Positions 1 through 9,073 of a stretch of DNA of 64,000 bases are shown here, one piece after another. The stretch covers positions 558,001 through 622,000 of the forward strand of contig NZ_AP026738.1 of the NCBI RefSeq assembly GCF_002157685.2, written 5' to 3'. Position 1 is the first letter of the stretch, and each line of letters starts with the position of its first letter. The notes beneath the pieces are model-generated. The model worked only from the letters and a program-made list of their open reading frames with translations. It was not told the DNA's origin and made no database searches. The translations under genes and the position numbers were made by a program. The DNA comes from Comamonas thiooxydans. Its GTDB lineage: Bacteria > Pseudomonadota > Gammaproteobacteria > Burkholderiales > Burkholderiaceae_C.

Positions 1-386
1 GCCACGGCATCGGTGGGCGAGATCACGGCGGCCAGGGCAAATGCCACGGTCAGCGGAATCTCGGGAATCATCCAGTGGATGAGATAGCCCAGGCCCAGTA
101 CGGTAAACAGAACCAGGCCCAGGGCCAGCAGCAAGATAGGCTTGGCCAGTGCGAAGAATTCACGCTTGGGGATGCGCCAGCCGTCGGCAAACAGCAGCGG
201 TGGAATGAAGAGCAGCAGGAACAGCTCCGGGTCGAACGCGATGTGCAGACCGGCTTGCGGCCAGGCAATCAGCGCACCCAGTGCGATTTGAATCAGAGGC
301 AGGGGGATGGCCCGGATATAGCGGGCCACAATGCCTGTCAGCGCTCCCAGCAGCAAGACAAGCAGAACGGTTTCAACAGCGTGCAT
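1..386 (-). CDS. Na+/H+ antiporter, CPA1 family (N-terminal part only)
   Basis: This gene starts at the ATG complementary to 384-386 and runs off the left edge, so only about 128 N-terminal residues are present. The translation begins MHAVETVLLVLLLGALTGI and has at least three hydrophobic segments. It contains the motif LFIPPLLFADGW and, at the truncated end, AVISPTDAVA. Both are hallmarks of CPA1 (NhaP/YjcE-type) monovalent cation:proton antiporters, and the Asp of the PTDAVA motif is part of the ion pathway in that family. The protein would be an inner-membrane exchanger for pH and Na+ homeostasis. It points away from the liu cluster, with a 221-bp gap to mccB that holds a GC-rich repeat. 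The family call is firm; the substrate is not determined. Confidence 0.85.
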   Translation of the reverse strand, partial: MHAVETVLLVLLLGALTGIVARYIRAIPLPLIQIALGALIAWPQAGLHIAFDPELFLLLFIPPLLFADGWRIPKREFFALAKPILLLALGLVLFTVLGLGYLIHWMIPEIPLTVAFALAAVISPTDAV

Positions 387-504
387 AAGGCATTTTCTTC
401 AACTGCAGTGGCAGCGCTGTGTCCGGGCAAGAAAAAAACCAAGTTCTCACATCAGTTATCAAGCGGCAAGGTACGAGCCGTAACCCGTGAAACAGGCGTG
501 TGCC

Positions 505-586
505 AAGCAAGGGACGGCCGGCAAGGGCCGCCCCGCAGCGAGGCCGTCGTCCCCCTAGGGGGAAGCGGCGCAGCCGCTCAGGGGCA
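505..586. repeat. GC-rich intergenic repeat (family B), copy 1
   Basis: This copy carries the shared core GGCAAGGGCCGCCCCGCAGC, then GTCGTCCCCCTAGGGGGAAGCGGC and GCCGCT-CAGGGG. It is inverted relative to copies 2 and 5. It lies between the antiporter start and the mccB start. It holds two small hairpins: CCCCC/GGGGG, and GCGGC-GCA-GCCGC. Unlike the other four copies, it does not directly follow a stop codon. The remaining sequence from 387 to 504 shows no gene. Confidence 0.7.
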
Positions 587-607
587 ATCATTTTTTAAGG
601 GCAAGCG

Positions 608-2215
608 ATGAGCATTCTGGGTACACAACTGAATCCGCGTTCGGCAGATTTCTTGGCCAACGCTGCCGCCATGCAGGCGCTGGTCAATGAGCTGCATGCG
701 CGCTGCGATCAGAACGCACTGGGCGGCAACGAAGCGGCACGCGCCAAGCATGTGGCGCGCGGCAAGCTGCTGCCGCGCGAGCGCGTGCAGCGGCTGCTGG
801 ACCCCGGCACGCCGTTTCTGGAGCTGTCGCCGCTGGCCGCGCTCAATATGTACAACAACGATGCGCCGGGCGCCGGCGTGATTGTCGGCGTGGGCCGCGT
901 CAGCGGCGTGGACTGCATGATCGTCTGCAACGATGCCACCGTGAAGGGCGGAACCTACTACCCGATGACGGTGAAAAAGCATCTGCGCGCGCAGGAGGTG
1001 GCCGCGCAGAACCGTCTGCCCTGCATCTATCTGGTCGATTCGGGCGGTGCCAATCTGCCCAATCAGGACGAGGTCTTCCCCGACCGCGAGCACTTCGGCC
1101 GCATCTTCTACAACCAGGCCAATATGAGCGCGCAGGGCATCGCCCAGATCGCCGTGGTCATGGGTTCGTGCACGGCAGGCGGCGCCTATGTGCCGGCCAT
1201 GAGCGACGAGTCCATCATCGTCAAGAACCAGGGCACCATCTTTCTGGGCGGCCCTCCCCTGGTCAAGGCCGCCACCGGCGAGGTGGTCAGTGCCGAGGAC
1301 CTGGGCGGCGGCGATGTGCACACGCGCCTGTCGGGTGTGGCCGACCATCTGGCCGAGAACGATCTGCATGCGCTGGCGCTGGCGCGCCAGGCGGTGGCGA
1401 ACCTGAACAAGGACAAGCCCGGCTCACAGGCCGATCATGCGCCGGCGGCGCCGCTGTTCGAGAGCGAAGAGCTGTATGGCGTGATTCCCGTCGATACGCG
1501 CAAGCCCTTCGATGTGCGCGAGATCATCGCCCGCATCGTGGACGGCAGCCAGTTCGATGAGTTCAAGGCCCGCTTCGGCAACACCCTGGTCTGCGGCTTT
1601 GCACGCATCGAGGGCATGCAGGTCGGCATCATCGCCAACAACGGCATTCTGTTTTCCGAGTCTGCCGTCAAGGGCGCACACTTCATCGAGCTGTGCTGCC
1701 AGCGCAAGATTCCGTTGGTGTTCCTGCAGAACATCACGGGCTTTATGGTCGGCCGCAAATACGAAAACGAAGGCATTGCCCGTCATGGCGCCAAGCTGGT
1801 CACGGCCGTGGCCACGGCGGCGGTGCCCAAGTTCACCATCATCATCGGCGGCAGCTTTGGTGCGGGCAACTACGGCATGTGCGGCCGTGCCTATTCGCCC
1901 CGTTTTCTCTGGATGTGGCCCAACGCGCGCATCAGCGTCATGGGCGGCGAGCAGGCGGCCAGCGTGCTGGCCACCGTCAAGCGCGACGGCATCGAAGCCA
2001 AGGGCGGCAACTGGAGTGCCGAAGAAGAGGAACGCTTCAAGGCGCCCATCCGCCAGCAGTATGAAGACCAGGGCCATCCCTATTACGCCACGGCGCGTCT
2101 CTGGGACGATGGCGTGATCGATCCCGCCGACACGCGCCGCGTGCTGGCGCTGGGCCTGGCTGCTGCGCGCAATGCTCCGATTGAAGACACGCGCTTCGGC
2201 GTATTCCGCATGTAA
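608..2215 (+). CDS. mccB: Methylcrotonoyl-CoA carboxylase, beta (carboxyltransferase) subunit
   Basis: This subunit transfers the carboxyl group from biotin to 3-methylcrotonyl-CoA, giving 3-methylglutaconyl-CoA in leucine and isovalerate breakdown. The 535-residue length is typical of MccB/LiuB. It carries the two crotonase-fold carboxyltransferase halves. Characteristic stretches are [17 protein letters not shown] in the N half and the glycine-rich [16 protein letters not shown] with [16 protein letters not shown] in the C half. The latter separates MccB from propionyl-CoA carboxylase. The start at 608 is preceded by an AAGGG ribosome site. It opens a same-strand run with the hydratase, the biotin subunit and HMG-CoA lyase. 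The usual isovaleryl-CoA dehydrogenase gene is not upstream within the window. Confidence 0.93.
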   Translation: MSILGTQLNPRSADFLANAAAMQALVNELHARCDQNALGGNEAARAKHVARGKLLPRERVQRLLDPGTPFLELSPLAALNMYNNDAPGAGVIVGVGRVSGVDCMIVCNDATVKGGTYYPMTVKKHLRAQEVAAQNRLPCIYLVDSGGANLPNQDEVFPDREHFGRIFYNQANMSAQGIAQIAVVMGSCTAGGAYVPAMSDESIIVKNQGTIFLGGPPLVKAATGEVVSAEDLGGGDVHTRLSGVADHLAENDLHALALARQAVANLNKDKPGSQADHAPAAPLFESEELYGVIPVDTRKPFDVREIIARIVDGSQFDEFKARFGNTLVCGFARIEGMQVGIIANNGILFSESAVKGAHFIELCCQRKIPLVFLQNITGFMVGRKYENEGIARHGAKLVTAVATAAVPKFTIIIGGSFGAGNYGMCGRAYSPRFLWMWPNARISVMGGEQAASVLATVKRDGIEAKGGNWSAEEEERFKAPIRQQYEDQGHPYYATARLWDDGVIDPADTRRVLALGLAAARNAPIEDTRFGVFRM

Positions 2216-2235
2216 GCGGACAGAGGCTGCCAATC

Positions 2236-3174
2236 ATGTCGCGTCGCCATTTCCTCACCTGCTTGCCGCCAGTCCTGCTGTCGGCTGCGCTGGCCATGCC
2301 CATGGTTGGTGCTGCCGAGCCAGCGGTGCAGCGCATGGATGCGCGCATTCCGGTCTGGGTGCCAGCGAGCGGCGATTCGCCCGCACACAGCGCTGAGTTG
2401 GCAGGCCATGTCTATCGTCCTCAGGGGGCGGGTCCTTGGGGACTGATCGTGCTCAGCCACGGCACACCCAGCGGCCAGGAGGCGCGCGAAGCCATGAGCG
2501 ATCGCTACGGTCCTCAGGCCCGTGCTCTGGCCGAGCTGGGCTATGTGGTGGTGACGGGCTTGCGGCGCGGCTATGGCGCATCGGATGGCCCTCTGGCCGA
2601 CCGCTATGGCAGCTGCGATGCCCCCGATTACGCCCATGCGGCCCAGGAGGCAGCGCGCGATGTAGCGGCCATCATGACTTACGGGCAAAAGCTGCCCTAT
2701 GTCGATGGCTCGCATGTGCTGCTGCTGGGCAAGTCTGCCGGCGGCTTTGCCTCGCTGGCACTGGCGGCGCAGCAGCCCGCGGGTTTGCGCGGCGTCATCA
2801 ACTTTGCCGGCGGCCGGGGTTCACAGCCTCAGATGCGTGAAAAAGCCGCGGTTTGCGGCGAGGCGCAACTGCTCAAGACCGTGGCCGGCTTTGCCGCCAC
2901 CAGCCAGGTGCCCCAGCTGTGGATTTATGCCGAGAACGATAGCTACTTTCGCCCGCCGCTGGTGCGCAAGATGGCTGAAAGCTATCTGGCCGCAGGCCAG
3001 AACCTGAAACTGGTGTTCGCTCCATCCAGCGGCGCCGAGGGACACCAGTTCTTTGACCGCGCAGCCAATATCGGGCAATGGTTGCCGCAGGTCCGAGAAT
3101 TCCTGATGCAGCAGCTGCCGGGTACGGCGGCTGCGCAACTGCAAAGACCTAACTCACTGGGAGACAAGCCATGA
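2236..3174 (+). CDS. Exported alpha/beta hydrolase (dienelactone-hydrolase-like)
   Basis: The N-terminus (basic MSRRHF, then a hydrophobic run ending near MVGAAEP) looks like a Sec signal peptide, so the enzyme is probably periplasmic. An alpha/beta-hydrolase fold is indicated by the LSHGTPSG oxyanion segment near residue 74 and the nucleophile elbow GKSAGG at 165-170 (Ser167). A late Asp (YAENDSYF) and His (EGHQFF) complete a plausible triad. The 312-residue length suits the family. It sits 20 bp after mccB, and its stop overlaps the hydratase start (ATGA), so it is very likely co-transcribed with leucine catabolism genes. Yet no step of that pathway needs a periplasmic hydrolase. The substrate is unknown. 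Confidence 0.75.
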   Translation: MSRRHFLTCLPPVLLSAALAMPMVGAAEPAVQRMDARIPVWVPASGDSPAHSAELAGHVYRPQGAGPWGLIVLSHGTPSGQEAREAMSDRYGPQARALAELGYVVVTGLRRGYGASDGPLADRYGSCDAPDYAHAAQEAARDVAAIMTYGQKLPYVDGSHVLLLGKSAGGFASLALAAQQPAGLRGVINFAGGRGSQPQMREKAAVCGEAQLLKTVAGFAATSQVPQLWIYAENDSYFRPPLVRKMAESYLAAGQNLKLVFAPSSGAEGHQFFDRAANIGQWLPQVREFLMQQLPGTAAAQLQRPNSLGDKP

Positions 3175-3953
3175 CTGCTTTGACTTTGACCGTGGACGGC
3201 GGCATCGCCCGCGTCACGCTGGCTCAGCCCGCCATTCGCAATGCCTTCAGCGATGCGGCGATTGCCGAGATCACCGCTGCCTTCCTCCAGGTCGGCGAGC
3301 GTGCCGATGTGCGCGCCGTGGTGCTGGCCGCAGAAGGACCCGCATTCTGCGCGGGCGCGGACCTGAACTGGATGCGCCGCATGGCTGACTATTCGCGCGA
3401 CGAAAACCGTGTCGATGCGGGTCTGCTGGCCGAGATGCTGCGCGTCATCTACGAATGTCCCAAACCCACGATTGCGCGTGTGCAGGGCGATGTCTATGCA
3501 GGCGGCATGGGTCTGGTGGCCTGCTGCGATATGGCGGTGGCAGCCGACACGGCGGGCTTTTGCCTCAGCGAGGTCAAGATCGGCCTGATTCCCGCCACCA
3601 TCAGCCCCTATGTGATCCGCGCCATGGGTGCCAGAGCCGCGCACCGTTACTTTCTCACGGGCGAGCGCTTTTCGGCGCAGGAGGCGCATCGCATCGGCTA
3701 TGTGCATGAGGTGGTCGATGCCGACGGGCTGGACGCCGTGGTCGACGGCTGGCTCAAGCATTTGCTGAGTGCCGGCCCCGCCGCTGTTCGAGCCTGCAAG
3801 CGCCTGGTCCTGGACATGGCCGAGCGCGAAATCAGCGAGCAGCTGATTGCGGCGACCGTGGAGTCGATTGCCACCATCCGCGCCAGCAGCGAAGGCAAGG
3901 AAGGCGTGCAGGCCTTTCTCAACAAGCGCAAACCCAACTGGCTGCCCGGATGA
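3171..3953 (+). CDS. liuC: Enoyl-CoA hydratase family; probable methylglutaconyl-CoA hydratase
   Basis: This is a 260-residue crotonase-fold enzyme. The oxyanion-hole segment EGPAFCAGADLNWMRRM and the second strand region VQGDVYAGGMGLVACCD are clear. The NWM sequence after AGADL is frequent in LiuC-type methylglutaconyl-CoA hydratases. In the pathway it would hydrate the product of the carboxylase to HMG-CoA, the substrate of the lyase encoded at 8.1 kb. Its ATG overlaps the hydrolase stop by four bases, and a GGGAGA ribosome site lies within the hydrolase coding end. The enzyme family is certain; the precise substrate is inferred from the flanking mccB, mccA and HMG-CoA lyase genes. Confidence 0.85.
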   Translation: MTALTLTVDGGIARVTLAQPAIRNAFSDAAIAEITAAFLQVGERADVRAVVLAAEGPAFCAGADLNWMRRMADYSRDENRVDAGLLAEMLRVIYECPKPTIARVQGDVYAGGMGLVACCDMAVAADTAGFCLSEVKIGLIPATISPYVIRAMGARAAHRYFLTGERFSAQEAHRIGYVHEVVDADGLDAVVDGWLKHLLSAGPAAVRACKRLVLDMAEREISEQLIAATVESIATIRASSEGKEGVQAFLNKRKPNWLPG

Positions 3954-4005
3954 GATGACAAACCTTGTGTCCGGGGCGCTTTAGAGTTCGGGCGAGACAT
4001 AGGGA

Positions 4006-4767
4006 ATGAACACCATGGATATCTGGCAAACCATCATCGACTGGCTGCACCGCATCGGCCTGCACATAGCCCCCGAAACGGCCAGGGCCGTGGGCGATGC
4101 TGCTGGCCAGGTCACAGATGTGGCCGCCAGGGCCGGGCAAGCCGTGGGGCAGATGGACATGGCCTCGATGCTTGCGCTGGCAGCGGCTCTGGGCTGGGCC
4201 AGCGGCTTTCGCCTTTATGCCGTGGTGTTTGTCGTGGGCCTGCTGGGTGCAAGTGGTCTGATGCCGCTGCCTGGCGGTCTGCATGTGTTGCAGCATCCCA
4301 TGGTGCTGGTCATCAGCGGCGGTCTGCTGTTCGTGGAGTTCTTTGCCGACAAGATTCCCGTGGTCGATTCGGTCTGGGACCTGTTCCAGAGCGTGTTGCG
4401 CATTCCCGCCGGGGCGGCACTGGCGGCCTCGGTCTTTGCTGCCGACAGCAGCACCATGGCCATGGCCGCCGCCTTGATGGGCGGAACGCTGGCCGCGACC
4501 AGCCAGGCTGCCAAGACCACGACGCGTGCCCTCATCAACACCTCGCCCGAACCGTTCTCTAACGTGGGAGCCAGTCTGGCCGAGGACACGGTTTCGCTGG
4601 GTGCCATCTGGCTGGCGCTGACCAATCCGCTGGTCTTTGCCGCCGTGCTGCTGGTCGTGGTGATTGCGATGTGGCTGGTGATCTGGGCGCTGTGGCGCTT
4701 TCTCAAGGCGATTTTTCGACGTCTGCGCGGCAGTGGCGATGCGCAGGATTCATTGCAAAAAACATAG
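4006..4767 (+). CDS. DUF4126 family membrane protein
   Basis: This 253-residue protein has an N-terminal amphipathic stretch (residues 1-50) followed by several hydrophobic segments. A conserved-looking core includes ASGFRLYAVVFVVGLLG, FVEFFADKIPVVDSVWD and SPEPFSNVGASLAEDT. These match DUF4126 proteins, a widespread but uncharacterised inner-membrane family. The C-terminus is a strongly hydrophobic helix followed by a basic tail (RFLKAIFRRLRG). It lies between liuC and mccA, so it may share their transcript, but no metabolic role is known. A second Met at 4015 is an alternative start. The stop codon is inside the beginning of a repeat-like sequence. Confidence 0.7.
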   Translation: MNTMDIWQTIIDWLHRIGLHIAPETARAVGDAAGQVTDVAARAGQAVGQMDMASMLALAAALGWASGFRLYAVVFVVGLLGASGLMPLPGGLHVLQHPMVLVISGGLLFVEFFADKIPVVDSVWDLFQSVLRIPAGAALAASVFAADSSTMAMAAALMGGTLAATSQAAKTTTRALINTSPEPFSNVGASLAEDTVSLGAIWLALTNPLVFAAVLLVVVIAMWLVIWALWRFLKAIFRRLRGSGDAQDSLQKT

Positions 4768-4800
4768 CTGCTTGCGCTTGATTTATATGCGCTGAGTGGT
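4763..4800. repeat. Half-copy of the family A MITE-like repeat
   Basis: The sequence CATAGCTGCTTGCGCTTGAT begins at the DUF4126 stop codon and matches one terminal half of the approximately 80-bp palindromic element found intact at 61503-61586. The other half is missing. It lies between the DUF4126 gene and mccA. Confidence 0.55.
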
Positions 4801-4825
4801 GATTTGACCGATAAACGGAGACGAT

Positions 4826-6862
4826 ATGTTCAAGAAAATTCTGATTGCGAATAGAGGTGAAATCGCCTGCCGCGTAGCCGCCACCGCCCGTCGCATGGGT
4901 GTGAAGACCGTGGCCGTGTATTCGGATGCCGATGCCCGGGCCAAGCATGTCGCGGCCTGCGACGAGGCCGTGCACATCGGCGGCAGCGCGCCCAAGGACA
5001 GCTATCTGCGCTGGGAGCGCATTCTCGAAGCCGCACAAGCCACAGGTGCCGAGGCCATCCACCCCGGCTATGGCTTTCTCTCCGAGAACGAAGACTTTGC
5101 CAATGCCTGCGCGGCGGCCGGTCTGGTCTTCATCGGCCCGCCCGCCAGTGCGATTCGCGCCATGGGTCTCAAGGCCGAGTCCAAGCAGCTGATGGAAAAG
5201 GCCGGCGTGCCGCTGGTGCCCGGCTATCACGGTCATGACCAGAACCCCGAGTTGCTGCAACGCGAGGCCGACCGCATCGGCTATCCCGTGCTCATCAAGG
5301 CCAGCGCGGGTGGCGGCGGCAAGGGCATGCGTCTGGTGGAAAAGAGCGAGGACTTCGCGGCTTCGCTGGAGTCCTGCAAGCGCGAGGCCATCAACAGCTT
5401 TGGCAACGATGCCGTGCTGATCGAGAAATACGTGCTGCGTCCGCGCCATATCGAGATTCAGGTGTTTGGCGATACACAGGGCAACTGCGTCTATCTGTTC
5501 GAGCGCGACTGCTCGGTGCAGCGCCGCCACCAGAAGGTGCTCGAGGAAGCGCCGGCGCCGGGCATGACTGCCGCGCTGCGCCAGAAGATGGGCGAGGCCG
5601 CCGTGGCCGCCGCCAAGGCCGTGAACTATGTGGGCGCGGGCACGGTGGAATTCATCGTCGAGCAGCCCGGCGGCTACGACCAGCCCGAAGCCATGAAGTT
5701 CTACTTCATGGAAATGAACACCCGGCTGCAGGTGGAACACCCCGTGACCGAAGCCATCACGGGCGAGGACCTGGTGCGGTGGCAGCTGCTGGTGGCTTCG
5801 GGACAGCCTTTGCCCAAGGCGCAGTCGGAACTCCGTATCCTGGGCCATGCGATCGAAGCACGCATCTGCGCCGAGAATCCCGAGAACAACTTCCTGCCCG
5901 CCACCGGCCATCTGGCCGTCTATCGCAAGCCCGTGTGCAGCAGCTTCGAGATCAGCGATGTGCGCGTTGACGATGGCGTGCGCGAGGGCGATGCGATCAG
6001 CCCCTTCTACGACTCCATGATCGCCAAGCTCATCGTCCATGGCGAGGACCGTGCCCAGGCGCTGGCGCGTCTGGATGCGGCGCTGGCCCAGACCCATATC
6101 GTGGGCCTGACGACCAATGTGCAGTTTCTGCGCCAGGTGGTGAAAAGCCAGGCTTTCTCCAATGCCTTGCTCGATACCGCGCTGATCGAGCGCGAGCGCG
6201 AGGCCTTGTTCGGCAAGGATTTCGTGGGCCGCGACCTGGCCGTCGCCGCTGCCATGGCCTGGCAGTTGCAGGGCGAGCAGGCAGGCCAGGGTGCCGACCC
6301 CTTCAGCCGCCGCGACGGCTGGCGCATGTCGGGCCGCTATGTGCGCTCCTTCGGCTTTGCCTACCGCGGCGAGGACTTCACGGCCGGCCTGGCCTATGGC
6401 CGCGGCACGCAGGCGGCGCAGACCTATCAGCTCGGCATTGGCGAGGGCGAGAGCCGCAGCGATGCCACGCTGCAGTGGCGCGCACTGGCCGACGGGCGGC
6501 TGGAGCTGGGCCTGGACGGCAAGCGCACGGTGGTCGTGGTCCATGCCCAGGGCGACCAGCTGTCCATCTTCACCGAGGCGGGCAGCACCCAGATCACCGT
6601 GGTCGACCAGCTGGCCCACGCCGGCGATACCGGCCATGAAGGCGGCCGCCTGACGGCACCCATGCCTGGCAAGGTGGTGTCCTTCACCGTCAAGGCCGGC
6701 GACAAGGTCAGCAAGGGCCAGCCGCTGGCAGTGATGGAAGCCATGAAGATGGAGCACACGATTGCTGCCCCAGGCGATGGCGTGGTGCTGGAGCTGCTGT
6801 ATGTGCCCGGCGACCAGGTCAGCGAAGGCGCGGAGCTGCTGCGTATCGAGGTGGCCGCCTGA
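4826..6862 (+). CDS. mccA: Methylcrotonoyl-CoA carboxylase, alpha (biotin) subunit
   Basis: This is the biotin-carrying, ATP-dependent subunit partner of MccB. The 678 residues contain a biotin carboxylase N-domain (KILIANRGEIACRVAATARR near the start) and an ATP-grasp domain with the glycine loop KASAGGGGKGMR. There is a central EMNTRLQVEHPVTE motif and a C-terminal biotinyl domain. The biotin attachment site is VMEAMKMEH, with Lys641 as the expected modified residue. Gene order (mccB, liuC, mccA, HMG-CoA lyase) and length agree with methylcrotonyl-CoA carboxylase. Acetyl-CoA or propionyl-CoA carboxylase alpha subunits would be the alternative, but the neighbours argue against them. A GGAGA ribosome site precedes the ATG. 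Confidence 0.92.
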   Translation: MFKKILIANRGEIACRVAATARRMGVKTVAVYSDADARAKHVAACDEAVHIGGSAPKDSYLRWERILEAAQATGAEAIHPGYGFLSENEDFANACAAAGLVFIGPPASAIRAMGLKAESKQLMEKAGVPLVPGYHGHDQNPELLQREADRIGYPVLIKASAGGGGKGMRLVEKSEDFAASLESCKREAINSFGNDAVLIEKYVLRPRHIEIQVFGDTQGNCVYLFERDCSVQRRHQKVLEEAPAPGMTAALRQKMGEAAVAAAKAVNYVGAGTVEFIVEQPGGYDQPEAMKFYFMEMNTRLQVEHPVTEAITGEDLVRWQLLVASGQPLPKAQSELRILGHAIEARICAENPENNFLPATGHLAVYRKPVCSSFEISDVRVDDGVREGDAISPFYDSMIAKLIVHGEDRAQALARLDAALAQTHIVGLTTNVQFLRQVVKSQAFSNALLDTALIEREREALFGKDFVGRDLAVAAAMAWQLQGEQAGQGADPFSRRDGWRMSGRYVRSFGFAYRGEDFTAGLAYGRGTQAAQTYQLGIGEGESRSDATLQWRALADGRLELGLDGKRTVVVVHAQGDQLSIFTEAGSTQITVVDQLAHAGDTGHEGGRLTAPMPGKVVSFTVKAGDKVSKGQPLAVMEAMKMEHTIAAPGDGVVLELLYVPGDQVSEGAELLRIEVAA

Positions 6863-6917
6863 TCCGGCCAGGGTTGAACTGTTTAACAAAAAGAGCGGCT
6901 TGCGCCGGACCATCCAT

Positions 6918-6981
6918 GAATTCAGTTGCTTTCAATGATGAAATCGAGTCGGGTAAAGCGCAAGAAGCTTCTTTTTTGATA
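6918..6981. repeat. Degraded copy of the family A repeat
   Basis: This AT-rich stretch contains AAAGCGCAAGAAGCTTC followed by TTTTTTGATAGC. It matches the right terminal half of the family A element in reversed orientation. It lies in the 178-bp gap between mccA and the GhrA-like gene, a gap with no other visible feature. Confidence 0.45.
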
Positions 6982-7040
6982 GCGGTCCATTGGCCATCCG
7001 CGTCTGCAGCAGGCATGGCAAAGCGTTAGGCTTGGCATCC

Positions 7041-7964
7041 ATGAAAGTCTTATTTTGCTGTGACGATACGCGGCCGGAACCCTGGCTCAAAGGTTTGCAT
7101 GACGCGCTGCCGGGCGCGGAGATTGCCATCTGGGAGCCGGGCGCGCCCCAGGCCGACTATGCACTGGTCTGGGCGCCGCCCCAGCAGTTCCTCGACGAGC
7201 AGGCGGCCGGCCTGAAGGCCATGTTCAACATCGGCGCGGGCGTGGACGCCTTGCTGCCGCTGCGCATTCCCGCCGAGCTGCCCGTCTACCGCCTCGAAGA
7301 TGCGGGCATGGCCGTGCAGATGGCCGAGTATGTGGCCCAGGCCGTGATCCGCTTCTTTCGCGGCCTCGATCAGTACGAGTCCGATATGTCGCAAGGCCTG
7401 TGGCAGCACCAGCGCAACCCCAGGCGGGTGGACTATCCCGTGGGCGTGATGGGCCTGGGCAAGATGGGCGAGCGCGTGGCCAGGGCGCTGACGGTGTTCG
7501 ATTTCAAGGTCAATGGCTGGAGCCGCTCGCCGCGCGAGCTGCAGGGCGTCGAATGCTTCAGCGGCATGGACAGCCTGGACCGCTTTCTGTCCGAGACGCG
7601 CATTCTGGTCAACCTGCTGCCCCTGCACGACGAGACCCGCGACATCATCAACGCCCGCACGCTGGCGCTGCTGCAGCCCGGAGCCTATGTGATCAATGTG
7701 GGGCGCGGCGGCCATGTGGTCGATGCCGACCTGATTGCGCAGATCGAGTCCGGCCATGTCAGCGGCGCCATGCTGGATGTGTTCCGCGAGGAGCCGTTGC
7801 CCGAGAATCATCCGTTCTGGAAGCAATCCAGAATCATCCTCACCCCCCATACCTCGGCCCGTACGCTGGCGGCGGACAGCATTGCCCAGATCGTGGGCAA
7901 GGTCGCTGCCATGAGCCGGGGAGAGCCCGTCACAGGTCGAGTCGATCTGAGAAAAGGGTATTAA
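7041..7964 (+). CDS. ghrA: Glyoxylate/hydroxypyruvate reductase, GhrA type
   Basis: This is an NAD(P)H-dependent D-2-hydroxyacid dehydrogenase of the short GhrA group (307 residues), expected to reduce glyoxylate or hydroxypyruvate in the cytoplasm. Visible features are the nucleotide-binding loop GLGKMGERVA, the catalytic Arg in NVGRGGHVVD, the Glu in FREEPLPENHPFW and the His in LTPHTSA. The FREEPLPENHPFW block is typical of GhrA rather than the PGDH group. The start at 7041 (MKVLFCCDD) is preferred over an upstream in-frame Met at 6990 because family members begin at this point. No strong ribosome site is visible. It lies inside the liu cluster without an obvious pathway link. Confidence 0.85.
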   Translation: MKVLFCCDDTRPEPWLKGLHDALPGAEIAIWEPGAPQADYALVWAPPQQFLDEQAAGLKAMFNIGAGVDALLPLRIPAELPVYRLEDAGMAVQMAEYVAQAVIRFFRGLDQYESDMSQGLWQHQRNPRRVDYPVGVMGLGKMGERVARALTVFDFKVNGWSRSPRELQGVECFSGMDSLDRFLSETRILVNLLPLHDETRDIINARTLALLQPGAYVINVGRGGHVVDADLIAQIESGHVSGAMLDVFREEPLPENHPFWKQSRIILTPHTSARTLAADSIAQIVGKVAAMSRGEPVTGRVDLRKGY

Positions 7965-8063
7965 CCCCCTGAGCCGTTGCGCCTAGGCGGCTTAGCGGCT
8001 TCCCCCTTTCTCTGCGGAAGGGGGACGACGCCAACGCTGCGGGGCGGCCCTTGCTGGGCGTCT
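7964..8063. repeat. GC-rich intergenic repeat (family B), copy 2
   Basis: The repeat begins at the ghrA stop (TAACCCCCTGAGC) and carries the family core CTGCGGGGCGGCCCTTGCTG. It includes a CCCCC/GGGGG hairpin around CTTTCTCTGCGGAAG. It is oriented with the upstream gene, as in copies 3, 4 and 5. It occupies most of the gap to the HMG-CoA lyase gene. Confidence 0.7.
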
Positions 8064-8117
8064 CTTGCGACGGGGGATTGTTCAGTGGTCCAGGTAAAGA
8101 AGCGATAGGAGAGCGAA

Positions 8118-9026
8118 ATGAAATACCCCGCACGCGTCAAGATCATCGATGTGGGCCCGCGCGACGGCCTGCAGAACGAAAAGCAGCCTGTGCCTGCCGC
8201 GGTCAAGATCGAGCTGGTGCAGCGCCTGCAGGACGCCGGCCTCAAGGAAATCGAGGTCACCAGCTATGTGTCGCCCAAATGGGTGCCGCAGATGGCGGAC
8301 AACGCCGAAGTCATGGCTGGCATAGCGCGCAGAGGCGGGGTGCTGTATTCGGTGCTGACGCCGAATCTCAAGGGCTTCGAGGCCGCGCTGGCCGGCAAGC
8401 CAGACGAGATCGTGGTGTTCGGTGCGGCCAGCGAGGCCTTCAGCCAGCGCAACATCAACTGCTCGATTGCAGAGAGCATCGAGCGCTTTGCGCCCGTGGT
8501 GCAGGCGGCCCTTGAGGCCGGCATTGCCGTGCGCGGCGCCATGAGCTGCACCGTGGGCTGCCCCTACGAGGGCGAGATCGCGCCCGAGAAGGTGGGCTAT
8601 CTGGCCGGGCTGATGAAGAATATCGGCGTGCAGCGCGTGGACGTGGCCGACACCATCGGTGTGGGCACGCCCGTCAAGGTGCAAAAGGCGCTGGAAGCCA
8701 CGCTGGCACACTTCGATCTCGACCAGGTGTCCGGCCATTTCCACGATACCTATGGTCAGGCCCTGAGCAACACGCTGGCGGCGCTGGACCTGGGAGTGTG
8801 GAACTTCCAGTCCTCGGTCGCTGGCCTTGGCGGCTGTCCCTATGCCAAGGGCGCCACGGGCAATGTGGCCACCGAAGACGTGGTCTATCTGCTGCAGGGC
8901 ATGGGCATAGAGACCGGCATCGATCTCGACAAGCTGATCGATGCGGGCCAGTTCATCAGCGAGTACCTGGGCCGCCCCACGCAGTCGCGCGTGGCCAAGG
9001 CCTTGCTGACCAAGCGCGCGGGTTGA
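8118..9026 (+). CDS. liuE: Hydroxymethylglutaryl-CoA lyase
   Basis: This enzyme cleaves HMG-CoA to acetoacetate and acetyl-CoA, the last step of leucine catabolism. The 302-residue TIM-barrel enzyme shows the N-terminal DVGPRDGLQNE metal/catalytic motif and the mid-domain HFHDTYGQAL. It also has the family signature SVAGLGGCPYAKGATGN, which contains the catalytic Cys. A GGAGAG ribosome site precedes the ATG. It follows the carboxylase and hydratase genes on the same strand but is separated from mccA by ghrA and a GC-rich repeat, so it may be separately transcribed. The identification is firm. Confidence 0.93.
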   Translation: MKYPARVKIIDVGPRDGLQNEKQPVPAAVKIELVQRLQDAGLKEIEVTSYVSPKWVPQMADNAEVMAGIARRGGVLYSVLTPNLKGFEAALAGKPDEIVVFGAASEAFSQRNINCSIAESIERFAPVVQAALEAGIAVRGAMSCTVGCPYEGEIAPEKVGYLAGLMKNIGVQRVDVADTIGVGTPVKVQKALEATLAHFDLDQVSGHFHDTYGQALSNTLAALDLGVWNFQSSVAGLGGCPYAKGATGNVATEDVVYLLQGMGIETGIDLDKLIDAGQFISEYLGRPTQSRVAKALLTKRAG

Positions 9027-9073
9027 GGCCAAGCCCGGTCCGGACCGGCATGGGCGTTGTTACCATCGCCGCC

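Noticed and set aside
75..611. Plus-strand open frame of 178 codons at the left edge
   Set aside because: It is antisense to the CPA1 antiporter, and its product is Gln/Arg-rich without any motif.
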